Both the position numbers and the translations under genes were made by a program. The notes beneath the pieces were generated by a model. It was given only the letters and a program-made list of their open reading frames with translations. It did not search any database and was not told the DNA's origin. Below are positions 55,855 to 64,000 of a stretch of 64,000 bases of DNA, one piece after another (the first letter of the stretch is position 1; every line of letters begins with the position of its first letter). This stretch comes from Podospora comata (lineage: Eukaryota; Ascomycota; Sordariomycetes; Sordariales; Podosporaceae), in contig CP071497.1 of NCBI GenBank assembly GCA_017354895.1, positions 3,410,001 to 3,474,000 of the forward strand, read 5' to 3'.

Positions 55855-57548
55855 TCTTTCTTTCTCTTTTTGTTATTGTTTGTTTGTGGTTGTGATTGTG
55901 GCTTTGGTTGCGGCTGTCGGTGGTTGTTGTTGGCTTTCAAGTGTAAGCTAGCTAGCTATGTGTGGTGTCGATGGTGGGTGTGGTGGTGGCTGGCCTTGAG
56001 TAGGATAGGGGCGTCGCCAACGGTTCTTCTTGAGAATATGAGAATTTGGAAAATGCGCAAAAGGTGGTTTTGCTGGTGCGGATGTGGCAGAGGAGGTCTT
56101 GATAATAAAGTCGATCCTGGTCTAGACGGAGTGCCCGAGCATAGGCAATTTAACAAAAGTCGTTGGCTCCCCTGTCGTCAAATGTCGGGGGCGCGTGGAG
56201 TAAAAAGGGACAACTACCGCGTAGAGCAAAGCTGGTGGGGTAGCTAGCTAACTTTATGTCAACCAAGCAGACAAGCAACCAGTTTGGCCCGGACGCGACG
56301 TCACGCGCAGAAGGTGATGGATGGATGAAAACCGTTGGCAAGGGAGGAACAGAGAAAGTGGTGAGACATGTACTGAAGTGTACCCGCCGCGTCGGGTATC
56401 GAGGGAGGAGAGTGGGAGAGAGAAAAACCGGGACGAAAACGAGAAGCGAGGGTGGTGTTTCTTTTTTTTCTTTTTATTTTTCTTTTTATTTTCCTTTTTT
56501 TCTTCTTTTTTTTCCTTCCCTTTTTTTCCCTTTTTTCTTCATTCTTTTTCTTTTTCCTTTTTTTCTTCCTTTTTTTTCCCTTTTTTTTCCTTTTTCTTCT
56601 TTTTTCTTCAAGCTTTCTTTTTTCTTTTTCCAATTCCCAAGATCCCGTCAATCAAAATTGGCCCGTGCTTGATAACACGTTACAAGGTGCGCGCAGGATT
56701 TTTCTCGGGGTCCCCTGGACAAGGTGCTCGTGCGCCAGTGTGACAGTGTGCCTGGTCTTGCAGAAAGGATTGGGGAAAGATAGTAAGTCTAGATTTTTGG
56801 ATGGCCTGAGAAATAGAAAGAGAATCGCTGAGTGGTGGTCCATCAGCAACGCAGCCAATCATCTAAGGCCCCTGTCGCGACCGTTCCTGAATCCACTTTC
56901 ACCCCACTCTGTTCGACTTCTTGACGGCGGCGTCCGTCTCCAGATGAGGGGCTTTCAGCCTTGAAAATTCGATTGGAAATTCCCCATTGATTCCAACGCT
57001 AGATATCGGCGTTCCCTTTCTTCCAAGAAAGATGGTTCAGAACATCACCATCCAACGGCCCCTAAACGCATAAACGCGTGCGCGCCGATGCTTCGGGCCT
57101 TAATTGGACCTTCCCGGCCTATAGCAAGAAACATTTCTCCCCTCCTTTTCCGGACAAGTTCACCACCAAACACAGCAATCATCTCCTCCCCCCCCCCCTC
57201 CCCCCGGCCCAAAATATGGCCAGCGATGAGGTCATCTTGCGACAGTTCGGCTGTTGAGCCGATGCTGACCCCAGGAACCCCCCGTTGTCTCCGAATCCCG
57301 GATCCTCGGCTACCTTACGTACACACGCCGCCGTGCCGGGACCGCTCCAGCATGGCCTGCGGGATGAAAGAACGTGGAATGCGGGTGGGTGGACCTCGGC
57401 GTATGCATCCGCGGCAGGCTCTTCCCTGATGACTACAAAAAAATTCAAAATCTCTCTCTCGCTCTGTATTTTCGATACCTTACTTTGACTTTGTCTGACT
57501 GAACCCCAACCCTGTACTTTGATATCGAACCACCTAGCAAAAACAAAG
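55855..57548. other. Divergent spacer with long pyrimidine tract
   Basis: The 1.7 kb between the Ras-like gene and the decarboxylase hold GT-rich sequence near the Ras-like start, a 180-bp pyrimidine tract, and a C-rich run (57189-57206). Short open frames in it are low-complexity shadows of the tract. Confidence 0.55.
56457..56640 (+). repeat. Long T/C homopyrimidine tract
   Basis: About 180 bp containing only T and C apart from a few A and G, made of TTTTTC and TTCCTTTTT units. Triplex or nucleosome-free structure is possible. Confidence 0.9.
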
Positions 57549-59273
57549 ATGAACGGAACCAACGGGGTCAAGAAGCAGACCCTCAACAGGGCATCTGAGG
57601 TGGAACATGTGAGTTGTCTATCTACAATGTAAACGTGTCGATTGCAAAAGCTAATCATGTGCTTGTGCTGTGCAGCTCGTTGATGCTGTGAAATCCTTAA
57701 TCATTCCCTTCATTCAGGCCGCCGATGATGCTGTGCCATCCAGGGCTGCCGGGGAACTGCTCCCAAACAGGAACGGTGTCGTCCGCAATGCCCTGGTCGA
57801 GTCCAAGAGACCGGAAGAGCTGGTCAAGGAGTTGGCCTTGTCTCTCCCTCGAGTAGGCCGTGGCGAGGAGGGTCTCTTACAGACGATCCAAGATGTCCTC
57901 AAGCACAGCGTCAACACCTGGGACCAGGGGTTCATGGACAAGCTGTACGCCAGCACCAACCCCGTATGTTGCTGCTCTAAAACATTTGTTCGTCAGTCAT
58001 CTGACTCGGTTACATAGGTCGGCGTCATCTCCGAGCTCGTCCTCGCCGTCCTCAACACAAATGTAAGTTGTCTCCCCCTCATCTCACCCATCATCCATCC
58101 ATTCCTAACCTCTCCCCCCCCCAGGTCCACGTCTACCAAGTCTCCCCAGCCCTGGCAGTAATTGAAAAGCACACCGCCAAAACCTTCGCCTCCCTCTTCG
58201 GTTTCAACGGTCCCCGCGCCGGCGGCGTAACCTGCCAAGGCGGCTCCTCCTCCAACCTCACCTCCATAGTCATCGCCCGCAACACCCTCTACCCCGGATC
58301 CAAACTCAACGGCAACTCCGCCGCCCCCAACGGCCCCTTTGTCTTGTTCACCTCCTCCCACGGTCACTACTCGGTCGAAAAAGCCGCCGTGACCTGCGGC
58401 TTCGGCTCCTCCTCAGTCTGGACCGTCCCCGTCGACGCCAGCGGCAGGATAATCCCCTCTGAACTCCGCCGCCTGGTCCAAAAGTCCCTCGACCAAGGCC
58501 TCACCCCCTTTTACGTCAACGCCACCGCCGGCACCACCGTCTTGGGGAGCTACGACCCCTTTGAGGAAATCTCGGCCGTCTGCAAGGAGTTCAACCTCTG
58601 GATGCACATCGACGCCTCGTGGGGCGGCCCGGCCATCTTTTCCGCCGCTCACAAGCACAAGCTTGCCGGCAGTCACCTTGCCGATTCCCTGACTGTGAAC
58701 CCGCACAAGATGCTCAGCTGTCCGGTCACGTGCTCGTTTCTGCTGGGGCCGGACATGTCGGTTTTTCACAAAGCAAACACCCTTCCGGCGGGGTACCTCT
58801 TTCACAGCTCGACTCCGTCTGACGTGTGGGATTTGGCGGATTTGACGCTCCAGTGCGGGAGGAGGGCTGATTCGCTCAAGCTGGCGCTGGCGTGGATTTA
58901 CTACGGGGCGGAGGGGTTTGGGAGGCAGATCGAGGCTGCTTTCGAGCTGGCGGCGTATTTTGCGGGGTTGCTGGAACAGAGCGGGAACTTTGTGCTGGTT
59001 AGTGAGAACCCGCCGCCGTGCTTGCAGGTTTGTTTTTATTATGCGCCTGGGGGGAGGTTGAGGGGGACGGGGGAGGAGAACACGGAGGTCACGAGGAGGA
59101 TGGTGGAGAGGTTGGTGGGTAGGGGGTACATGATTGATTACGCGCCGGACGTGAGCGAGGAGAGCAGGGGGAGCTTCTTTAGGGTGGTGGTTAATGCTCA
59201 GACGTTGAGGGGGACGGTGGAGGGGTTGGTGAAGGGGTTGGAGGCGGTGGGGAGGGAGGTGGTGCCTCAGTAG
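57549..59273 (+). CDS. Group II PLP-dependent decarboxylase (glutamate/cysteine-sulfinate type)
   Basis: Five-prime exons are short: 57549..57608, 57676..57963, 58018..58062 and 58125..59273, giving 513 residues. All three introns are phase 0. The PLP lysine is K326 in DSLTVNPHKML, preceded by WMHIDASWGGPAIFSAAHKH with the cofactor Asp and the Gly-rich ATAGTTVLGSYDPFEEIS segment; the active-site FTSSHGHYSVEKAA region is also intact. This pattern is that of animal-type glutamate or cysteine-sulfinate decarboxylases rather than the plant/bacterial GadB type. It would make GABA, hypotaurine or beta-alanine; the substrate cannot be fixed by eye. The start has AAAGATGA context after a CA-rich leader. 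Confidence 0.93.
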
Positions 59274-61194
59274 AGGGTGGGATGCGATCAGGCGAGGGGT
59301 AGATGGACGTGCTTGACAGGTCTATTTGAGGGCCTGGTAGATAGATACCTTGCAAGAGGAACCATAGCGGATTCGATGTATTGGGAAACAGGGTGGCAGA
59401 TGACTGCAGACAATCATGGAGCAAACGGAGGTATGCTTGAGGGGGAGCCGCTAAGCTACCCCTCGTTGTTCGTTGCCCAACTCGCCAAATCGGTACCTCC
59501 TTTGCAGGTAAGTAGGTGCCACTTGTTTACCTTTCGAAATATCGACTCCTCGACTCCTCGACTCCCATCTCTTGCGACTTTCATCACCAAACCTTTCTCC
59601 TCTCAACACCACGACCTTCAGCCCTTCCTGACCCATCAAGCATGATCTCAAATGGCCTCTGGTGAGACCTCCAAGCTTCCGACCGTCACTGCGAGCGCAC
59701 ATCGTCCCGAAAATCAACCGCTTGGCTGCCGCGTAAGTGAATGTCTATGTGTAGGGGACGACGAGAAGATACTGACAAAGCAGAATTGGCAGACCTGGCA
59801 CACTGGGCAGAACAACAGCAAACACCCTCTCTTCCGCGACTTTATCTCCGGCCGCTTCACTACAGCGTCTCCCACAGCAGTGCCTGTGACTTCAACAGCC
59901 CTTGCCGCTGCTCTGGTTGCATGAAGGACAACAGGCAATCCTACTGCTCACCAAGACGCAGCATTTGCCCAAGAACCGGAAGGGTATTTCCGGCTACAAT
60001 TTCACTTCCTACTGTGATCAATGCTGGGGGACTAAAACTGGGAAAAGCAGCGGCTCGAGAGAGAGTGGAGACAGAAACATGGCGACGACGCAGTGTTGAG
60101 CACGAAAGAGGCACAATCATGCGAATGGAGCCGGGAGAAGAAACGTCAGTTCTCGACAGTAATAGCAAAGACATCTCCTTGATGGCCTTCGGGAGGAACT
60201 CTTGATCACAAAGGTCCGCGGGAGGCATGTGTGTGACGAGAAACGAGTTGATACCATCGACTTTAAATCATGGATACAAGATGCGACGATGATCATTGTC
60301 GGATTGGCGCGTGTGGGCGTCTTGTGGGGAAATGAACCACACTTCCATGTTGATGCATAGATGGCAGCTGGTTTGAGAGTGTCGAAGGGGTGTCTTGTAG
60401 ACGTAAGAGGAAGATTCGAGGTACAACAGATGGCCAAGACCTCACAGGCCAGGTTGAATGGAAGGGTTCTTGCTTGCAGACCATGAAGAAAATAGTAGGC
60501 ACACGGATTGGAAGACAGTAAGTTTACGACACGGCTTTCACGAGATCAGATGGACATCAAACATGATCCCCCAGATCTCCCGCCAAGCCAACCCGTGATG
60601 GACGAGCGGGTCAACTCAGGTGTGTTTGCCAATCTTGGCTGTTGTATGGATATCAAGACACCAAAGTGGTGGCACGTTTTGTCGAGAGAGAAGCGGACAC
60701 CAGAGCTGGGGATTGCAAAAGGTGGGGAGGAGGTGGGTGTGTGAAAAGCAAAGAGTGGACAAGATGGATATTGAATCTGTGGTTGCTTCTGGTTGGAAGG
60801 GCGGGATTTTGCTTCCACTAGGACCGGTATCCAAGAGAGTAACAGGTATGGCGACCAGACCAGACAGTTGGGATTCTTCATGATGGAACAAAACAAAAGT
60901 TGAGCAGACTTGGACTGTGATCATCCGTCTATTTCGCGAGAAAAGCAGCCGAGAGAGTGACCACAACTGCAGTAGCAAAGCCGACGAATGCTGTGTGTTG
61001 TCTGAGGACTTACAAGCCCCCCACCGCGCAAACACCATCCCCCCAAAACCCCGTGTCACCCCTAACCTTCCCAAATCCCAAACCTAAACCCATTTCCCAG
61101 CGCCAAATCCCATGCATGTCAATTCATAACCCCGCCGTAGCTATATCACTTGTATCATCATCCCCCCAAACTCGTCTATTCCCCATCTGGCCAT
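59274..61194. other. Mostly gene-free convergent region
   Basis: The 1.9 kb between the decarboxylase and the AMMECR1-family gene hold one candidate small gene (59652-59924) and otherwise only short frames. An unusual CTCGACTCCTCGACTCCT repeat (about 59546-59565) lies before that candidate. Confidence 0.5.
59652..59924 (+). CDS. Candidate small protein, function unknown
   Basis: An ATG at 59652 follows a CA/CT-rich leader-like stretch. Two exons, 59652..59732 and 59784..59924, would give 73 residues; the 51-bp intron has GTAAGT, ACTGAC and CAG. The intron length is a multiple of three and holds no stop, so retention would give 90 residues in the same frame. The protein has a polar, Pro/His-containing start (SAHRPENQPLGC), an aromatic patch (NWQTWHTGQ) and an Ala/Val/Thr-rich hydrophobic end (VTSTALAAALVA) that could be a single tail-anchor. 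I do not recognise it; the case rests on leader and splice signals. Confidence 0.4.
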   Translation: MASGETSKLPTVTASAHRPENQPLGCRVSECLCVGDDEKILTKQNWQTWHTGQNNSKHPLFRDFISGRFTTASPTAVPVTSTALAAALVA

Positions 61195-62035
61195 CTATTC
61201 CCTCCCCTGCTGCTCCTCAACCCACTCCCTCCACTCCTTGTAAACCTCATACTCCAACTTCTCCTTCCGCCCCTGATACCTCACAACCTTCAAATCCACC
61301 CCCCTCCCACCCCTCCTCCCTCCCCGACCACCCGGCCTTCCTCATCAAGCTGACCAACGTCTCCTCCTTTGTCCACCCCTGCTCGGTAGCCACGTCGGGC
61401 AAATACGTAGCCCCGTACCGTCTCCCCCGCTCATAAAAACTGATCCTGATCCCGTGCTTCCCCAGCTCCCAATCCATCTTATCCTTTGCATCCTCAAAGT
61501 CCGTGAGCAAGGTAACAGCAACCTGCAGCTTTGGCAGCTCCGACGCCGGAATCGGATGGAACCTGCTGTCCTGCAGGGCCGAAATCAGCGCGTAAGAGGA
61601 GAGCCCTGTGGCGAGGGGTTGGGGCTCGAATGTGCCGATGCAGCCGCGGAGGATGTACCCGTGGCGGGGGTGGTTCGTGTTCCAGGTTATGAAGAGGGGG
61701 CTGCTGGAAGCGACCTCTTCTCCTTCTGGGGGCGCAGGGGAGGAGGAGAGGGATGTTGCTGGGGTTGAGGAGGTTAGGGAGAGGGAGCTCGAGGAGGAGG
61801 AGGACGTGGACGAGGAAGATGAGGCTGCCAGCCGGCGGAGGGCGGGGGATTGTTTAACTGCTGCTTCGCTGCTGCTGCTGCTGCTTGCCTCGGATGTTGT
61901 TGTTGCTGCTGCTGGTGTTGAGGAAATGTATTCGGCCCATGATTTCTTGATTTGGTCGAGGGTCATGGGCTTGCGGCCTTGGAGCTCGGCGGCTAGGGTT
62001 TCGAAGCAGTAGAGGCAGTGTTCGACTGATGCCAT
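61195..62035 (-). CDS. AMMECR1-family protein with apparent one-base frame break
   Basis: From the ATG at 62035 the frame gives MASVEHCLYCFETLAAELQG, a Ser-rich insert (residues about 45-100), then the AMMECR1 core: LFITWNTNHPRHGYILRGCI, GTFEPQPLATGLSSYAL, SALQDSRFHPI, VAVTLLTDFED and WTKEETLVSLMRKAGW. The uninterrupted frame then runs to 61247 with an atypical Gly/Glu end (262 residues). In the next frame the true family ending follows: VVRYQGRKEKLEYEVYKEW and REWVEEQ, stopping at 61195. The switch falls at a run of six C (six G on the sense strand) at 61299-61304; five would keep one frame of about 279 residues. This is either a real frameshift, a slippage site or a sequencing error. No intron resolves it. 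The family's function is unknown; the fold is widely conserved from archaea to humans. Confidence 0.85.
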
Positions 62036-63817
62036 TTTGGGTGGTTATTGCTTTGTTGTTGTTGTTGTTGTTTTGTTATTTTTTTTGTTTGTTTTTGGTT
62101 TGTTTGTTTCTTGTTTGTTTTTTGGGTATTTCTGACGGCGGTTAGAAACTAACGACGAAAAAAAAGAAAAAAAAAAAAGGAAACATATAAGTTTCCGGCC
62201 CGCCGTCAGGGCCCAAAATCAAGAAAGCTGCTGGCGAAGGCGGTGGCACATCCGGACGGTTTCCAGCAGAGGCGGGGGAATGGAGGGGGCAATCGATCCG
62301 GGGAGTGGTGGATAGAGACTAGACCAGAGAGGGGGGGGGCGTTGCAGTTCAACGGCTGGGAGACACACACTGCTGTGACAGGGGCGGTACTCGTAGCCGC
62401 TGGCCCCACCCATGGAATTTTGTTTCTCGGGACGACTTGGTCCAGTGTTCCCACGCGCGCGCTGAAGTTGGCCAGCTGCCCCGGTCGTGATCTGTTGACC
62501 TGGGAAAGTTTGGGATGAATCTAGGAACTTCTGGTTGTTTGAGCGCAAATGACGAAGGGAGAACCTTGATGTCCACCAGCGGGTCTTCTGGCAGACTCCA
62601 CACTCTCTGACGCACCCCCGTCATGCATTTGGCCATGCGTCGTCAGGATGTGGTTGGAAATGCTCTTTTGCTTGTGTTTGAGTACCTGCAATCGGCAGCT
62701 GTCGCCTTTATGTCCTGTGTATGTCCTGCCTCATCACAAGACCCTTTGTCTCTCTACAGTCGGATCCAACAAGAGCCCATCACCTACCTCATTTCCCGAG
62801 GCGACCACAAACAATGGCCCTCGACAGGCCAGCACGTGGTCAATTGTCGATTCGTCCGGCCTCTCAGCTTCTGATGTTGAGGGGGTTGATAACAGCAGCG
62901 CCAAGTCTTGAAACAAGGGGAAAGCTCCGACACTGTCCACCCGCTGTCTCTTGGAAACACCACGACTGCCAGTTCTCCATCATCTTGCAGGTGCTTGTTA
63001 TTTTGCTGAGCACCGGCGCACGCACAGGGCAGGGAGCTCTGGCACACAGACACGGAAGCCCACTCCGCCATCTGGAACGTCCCAAGCCCGGCTCGCCGTC
63101 TTCCGGCAGCTCTTCCCAGCTTCAGCGTCCCTTTTGCCAATGCAACCCCCCGAAGCGGACACGCTGCCGGTTTCAACCCCTGGATCAGAAAAGCTTCATT
63201 CCCCTAGCTCCCTTTTCTACGTCGCTTTGTTTCGTGCCATTCGCAACAAGCTTAACTGCTTGACAACGAGAGGCTAACAACCGGCGCTTCCAAGAAGGTC
63301 TAGATTCAGCGCCTGGACCGGCGCTTCTAGATGTCTTGGGAGATGTGGTATCTTCTGTTGACTTGATACTCGCATCCCCAGCAGCACATCCCAAAGAGCA
63401 ACCCCCGGCTTGCTTACCCCGTATTTGCCATGAAGCCCTCGTCTCAAGTATGTATGTGTTTGGATTCGCGGGTGTGGCGCATGCTGATTAGGGGGGAGAT
63501 CTGTTCACAGATCTCCTTGCGTACCGCTTGCCCCCTGCTGAAACACACGGTTCGTCCATCAACCCATCGTGGATCCTGATCTGCCACCAAAGAAAATACA
63601 AATATCAATGCCATTGCTCCCCTCCCCGATCCCGTGTCTTGTCCCTTTCCTCTCTCCATCCCGCTAGCCTGTTCAACCTTTTGGCCGTGTTTTATTTTCC
63701 CTCTTCTTCTTCTTCTTCTTCAAGTCTGCATATTTTCATCTGCTCGTCGCCGGTCGACATTATCTTGCTTCCTTTCGTCTCTCTCGACATCGACATACTC
63801 GACAAAAACCAGTCAAA
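62036..63817. other. Divergent spacer
   Basis: The 1.8 kb between the AMMECR1-family gene and the secreted-protein gene hold a GTT-rich tract (62040-62115), a short poly(A) run (62158-62180) and a TTC tract (63700-63722) near the next leader. I see no gene. Confidence 0.55.
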
Positions 63818-64000
63818 ATGAAGTTCATCGCCGCCGTCCTTGCTCTGGCCACTGTTGCCTTTGCCTACCCCACCGTCAACATGAATGGTGAGTTAAGAGT
63901 CAGGAGGGGTGGTGGCAAAAAATCTACAGGCAGACAGACGTACTGATCGACTCTTATCTAGCCCCGGTCAAGCGTCAAAACATTGTCACCGCCGACGTCT
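63818..64000 (+). CDS. Secreted small protein, N-terminal part (3' partial)
   Basis: Exon 1 (63818..63887) encodes a signal peptide, MKFIAAVLALATVAFAYPT; the 74-bp intron has GTGAGT and CTAG ends; exon 2 begins at 63962 and runs off the window, giving APVKRQNIVTADV. A Lys-Arg dipeptide just after the splice is a likely KEX2 cleavage site. The start has the CAAAATGA context common in fungi and a typical CT/CA-rich leader. The visible 36 or so residues do not fix a family; small hydrophobic wall proteins, effectors and conidiation proteins all begin this way. Confidence 0.8.

Noticed and set aside
56321-56743. Phe/Ser-rich open frames over the pyrimidine tract
   Set aside because: Created by the T/C tract, which has no stops in several frames; not protein-like.

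Overview
The window looks like nuclear DNA of a filamentous ascomycete, most likely a sordariomycete of the Sordariales type. The evidence is many genes with short introns of about 50-85 bp (GTATGT/GTAAGT donors, CTAAC-like branch points, CAG/TAG acceptors), GC-rich coding regions separated by pyrimidine-rich and A/T-rich spacers, and a set of conserved fungal housekeeping genes on both strands. There is no operon-like organisation, no CRISPR array and no recognisable intact mobile element. Product calls rest on family motifs read by eye; splice sites were chosen by reading frame and consensus.

Layout. 0-6 kb: the 3' end of a Ser/Pro-rich gene, a lineage-restricted acidic protein, a repeat-bearing A/T-rich spacer with an array of 21-bp repeats, and an uncharacterised LRR/F-box-like gene. 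6-20 kb: PP28/PDAP1-type phosphoprotein, a membrane protein head-to-head with mitochondrial translation initiation factor 2 (IFM1), TSR3 (18S rRNA acp transferase) head-to-head with a GGA clathrin adaptor, and LCB1 (serine palmitoyltransferase). 20-30 kb: FKS1 (1,3-beta-glucan synthase) with a 4.4 kb gene-free upstream region. 30-40 kb: GCNA-like SprT protease, MOG1 head-to-head with HNT1 (HIT hydrolase), tRNA-Gly(GCC), a FucP-like sugar transporter and eIF2A. 40-53 kb: two long spacers around a questin-oxidase-like gene, a 1259-residue Ser/Thr-rich GPI-type wall protein, and THI4 with a TPP riboswitch in its 5' leader intron. 53-64 kb: an atypical Ras-family GTPase, a group II PLP decarboxylase, a candidate small gene, an AMMECR1-family gene with an apparent single-base frame break, and the first exons of a small secreted protein running off the edge.

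Working together. Most genes are independent housekeeping functions. Cell-surface biology is represented by FKS1, the GPI protein, GGA and LCB1; translation and ribosome maturation by IFM1, eIF2A and TSR3. The best-supported regulatory element is the THI4 TPP riboswitch. Its P1 stem contains an ATG in frame with THI4, and splicing of the host intron joins another upstream ATG in frame, so splicing may set the N-terminus as well as the expression level. The other observations most worth checking are the natural Tyr at the first position of FKS1 hot spot 1, the AMMECR1 frame break, and the Ras protein without a CaaX box.
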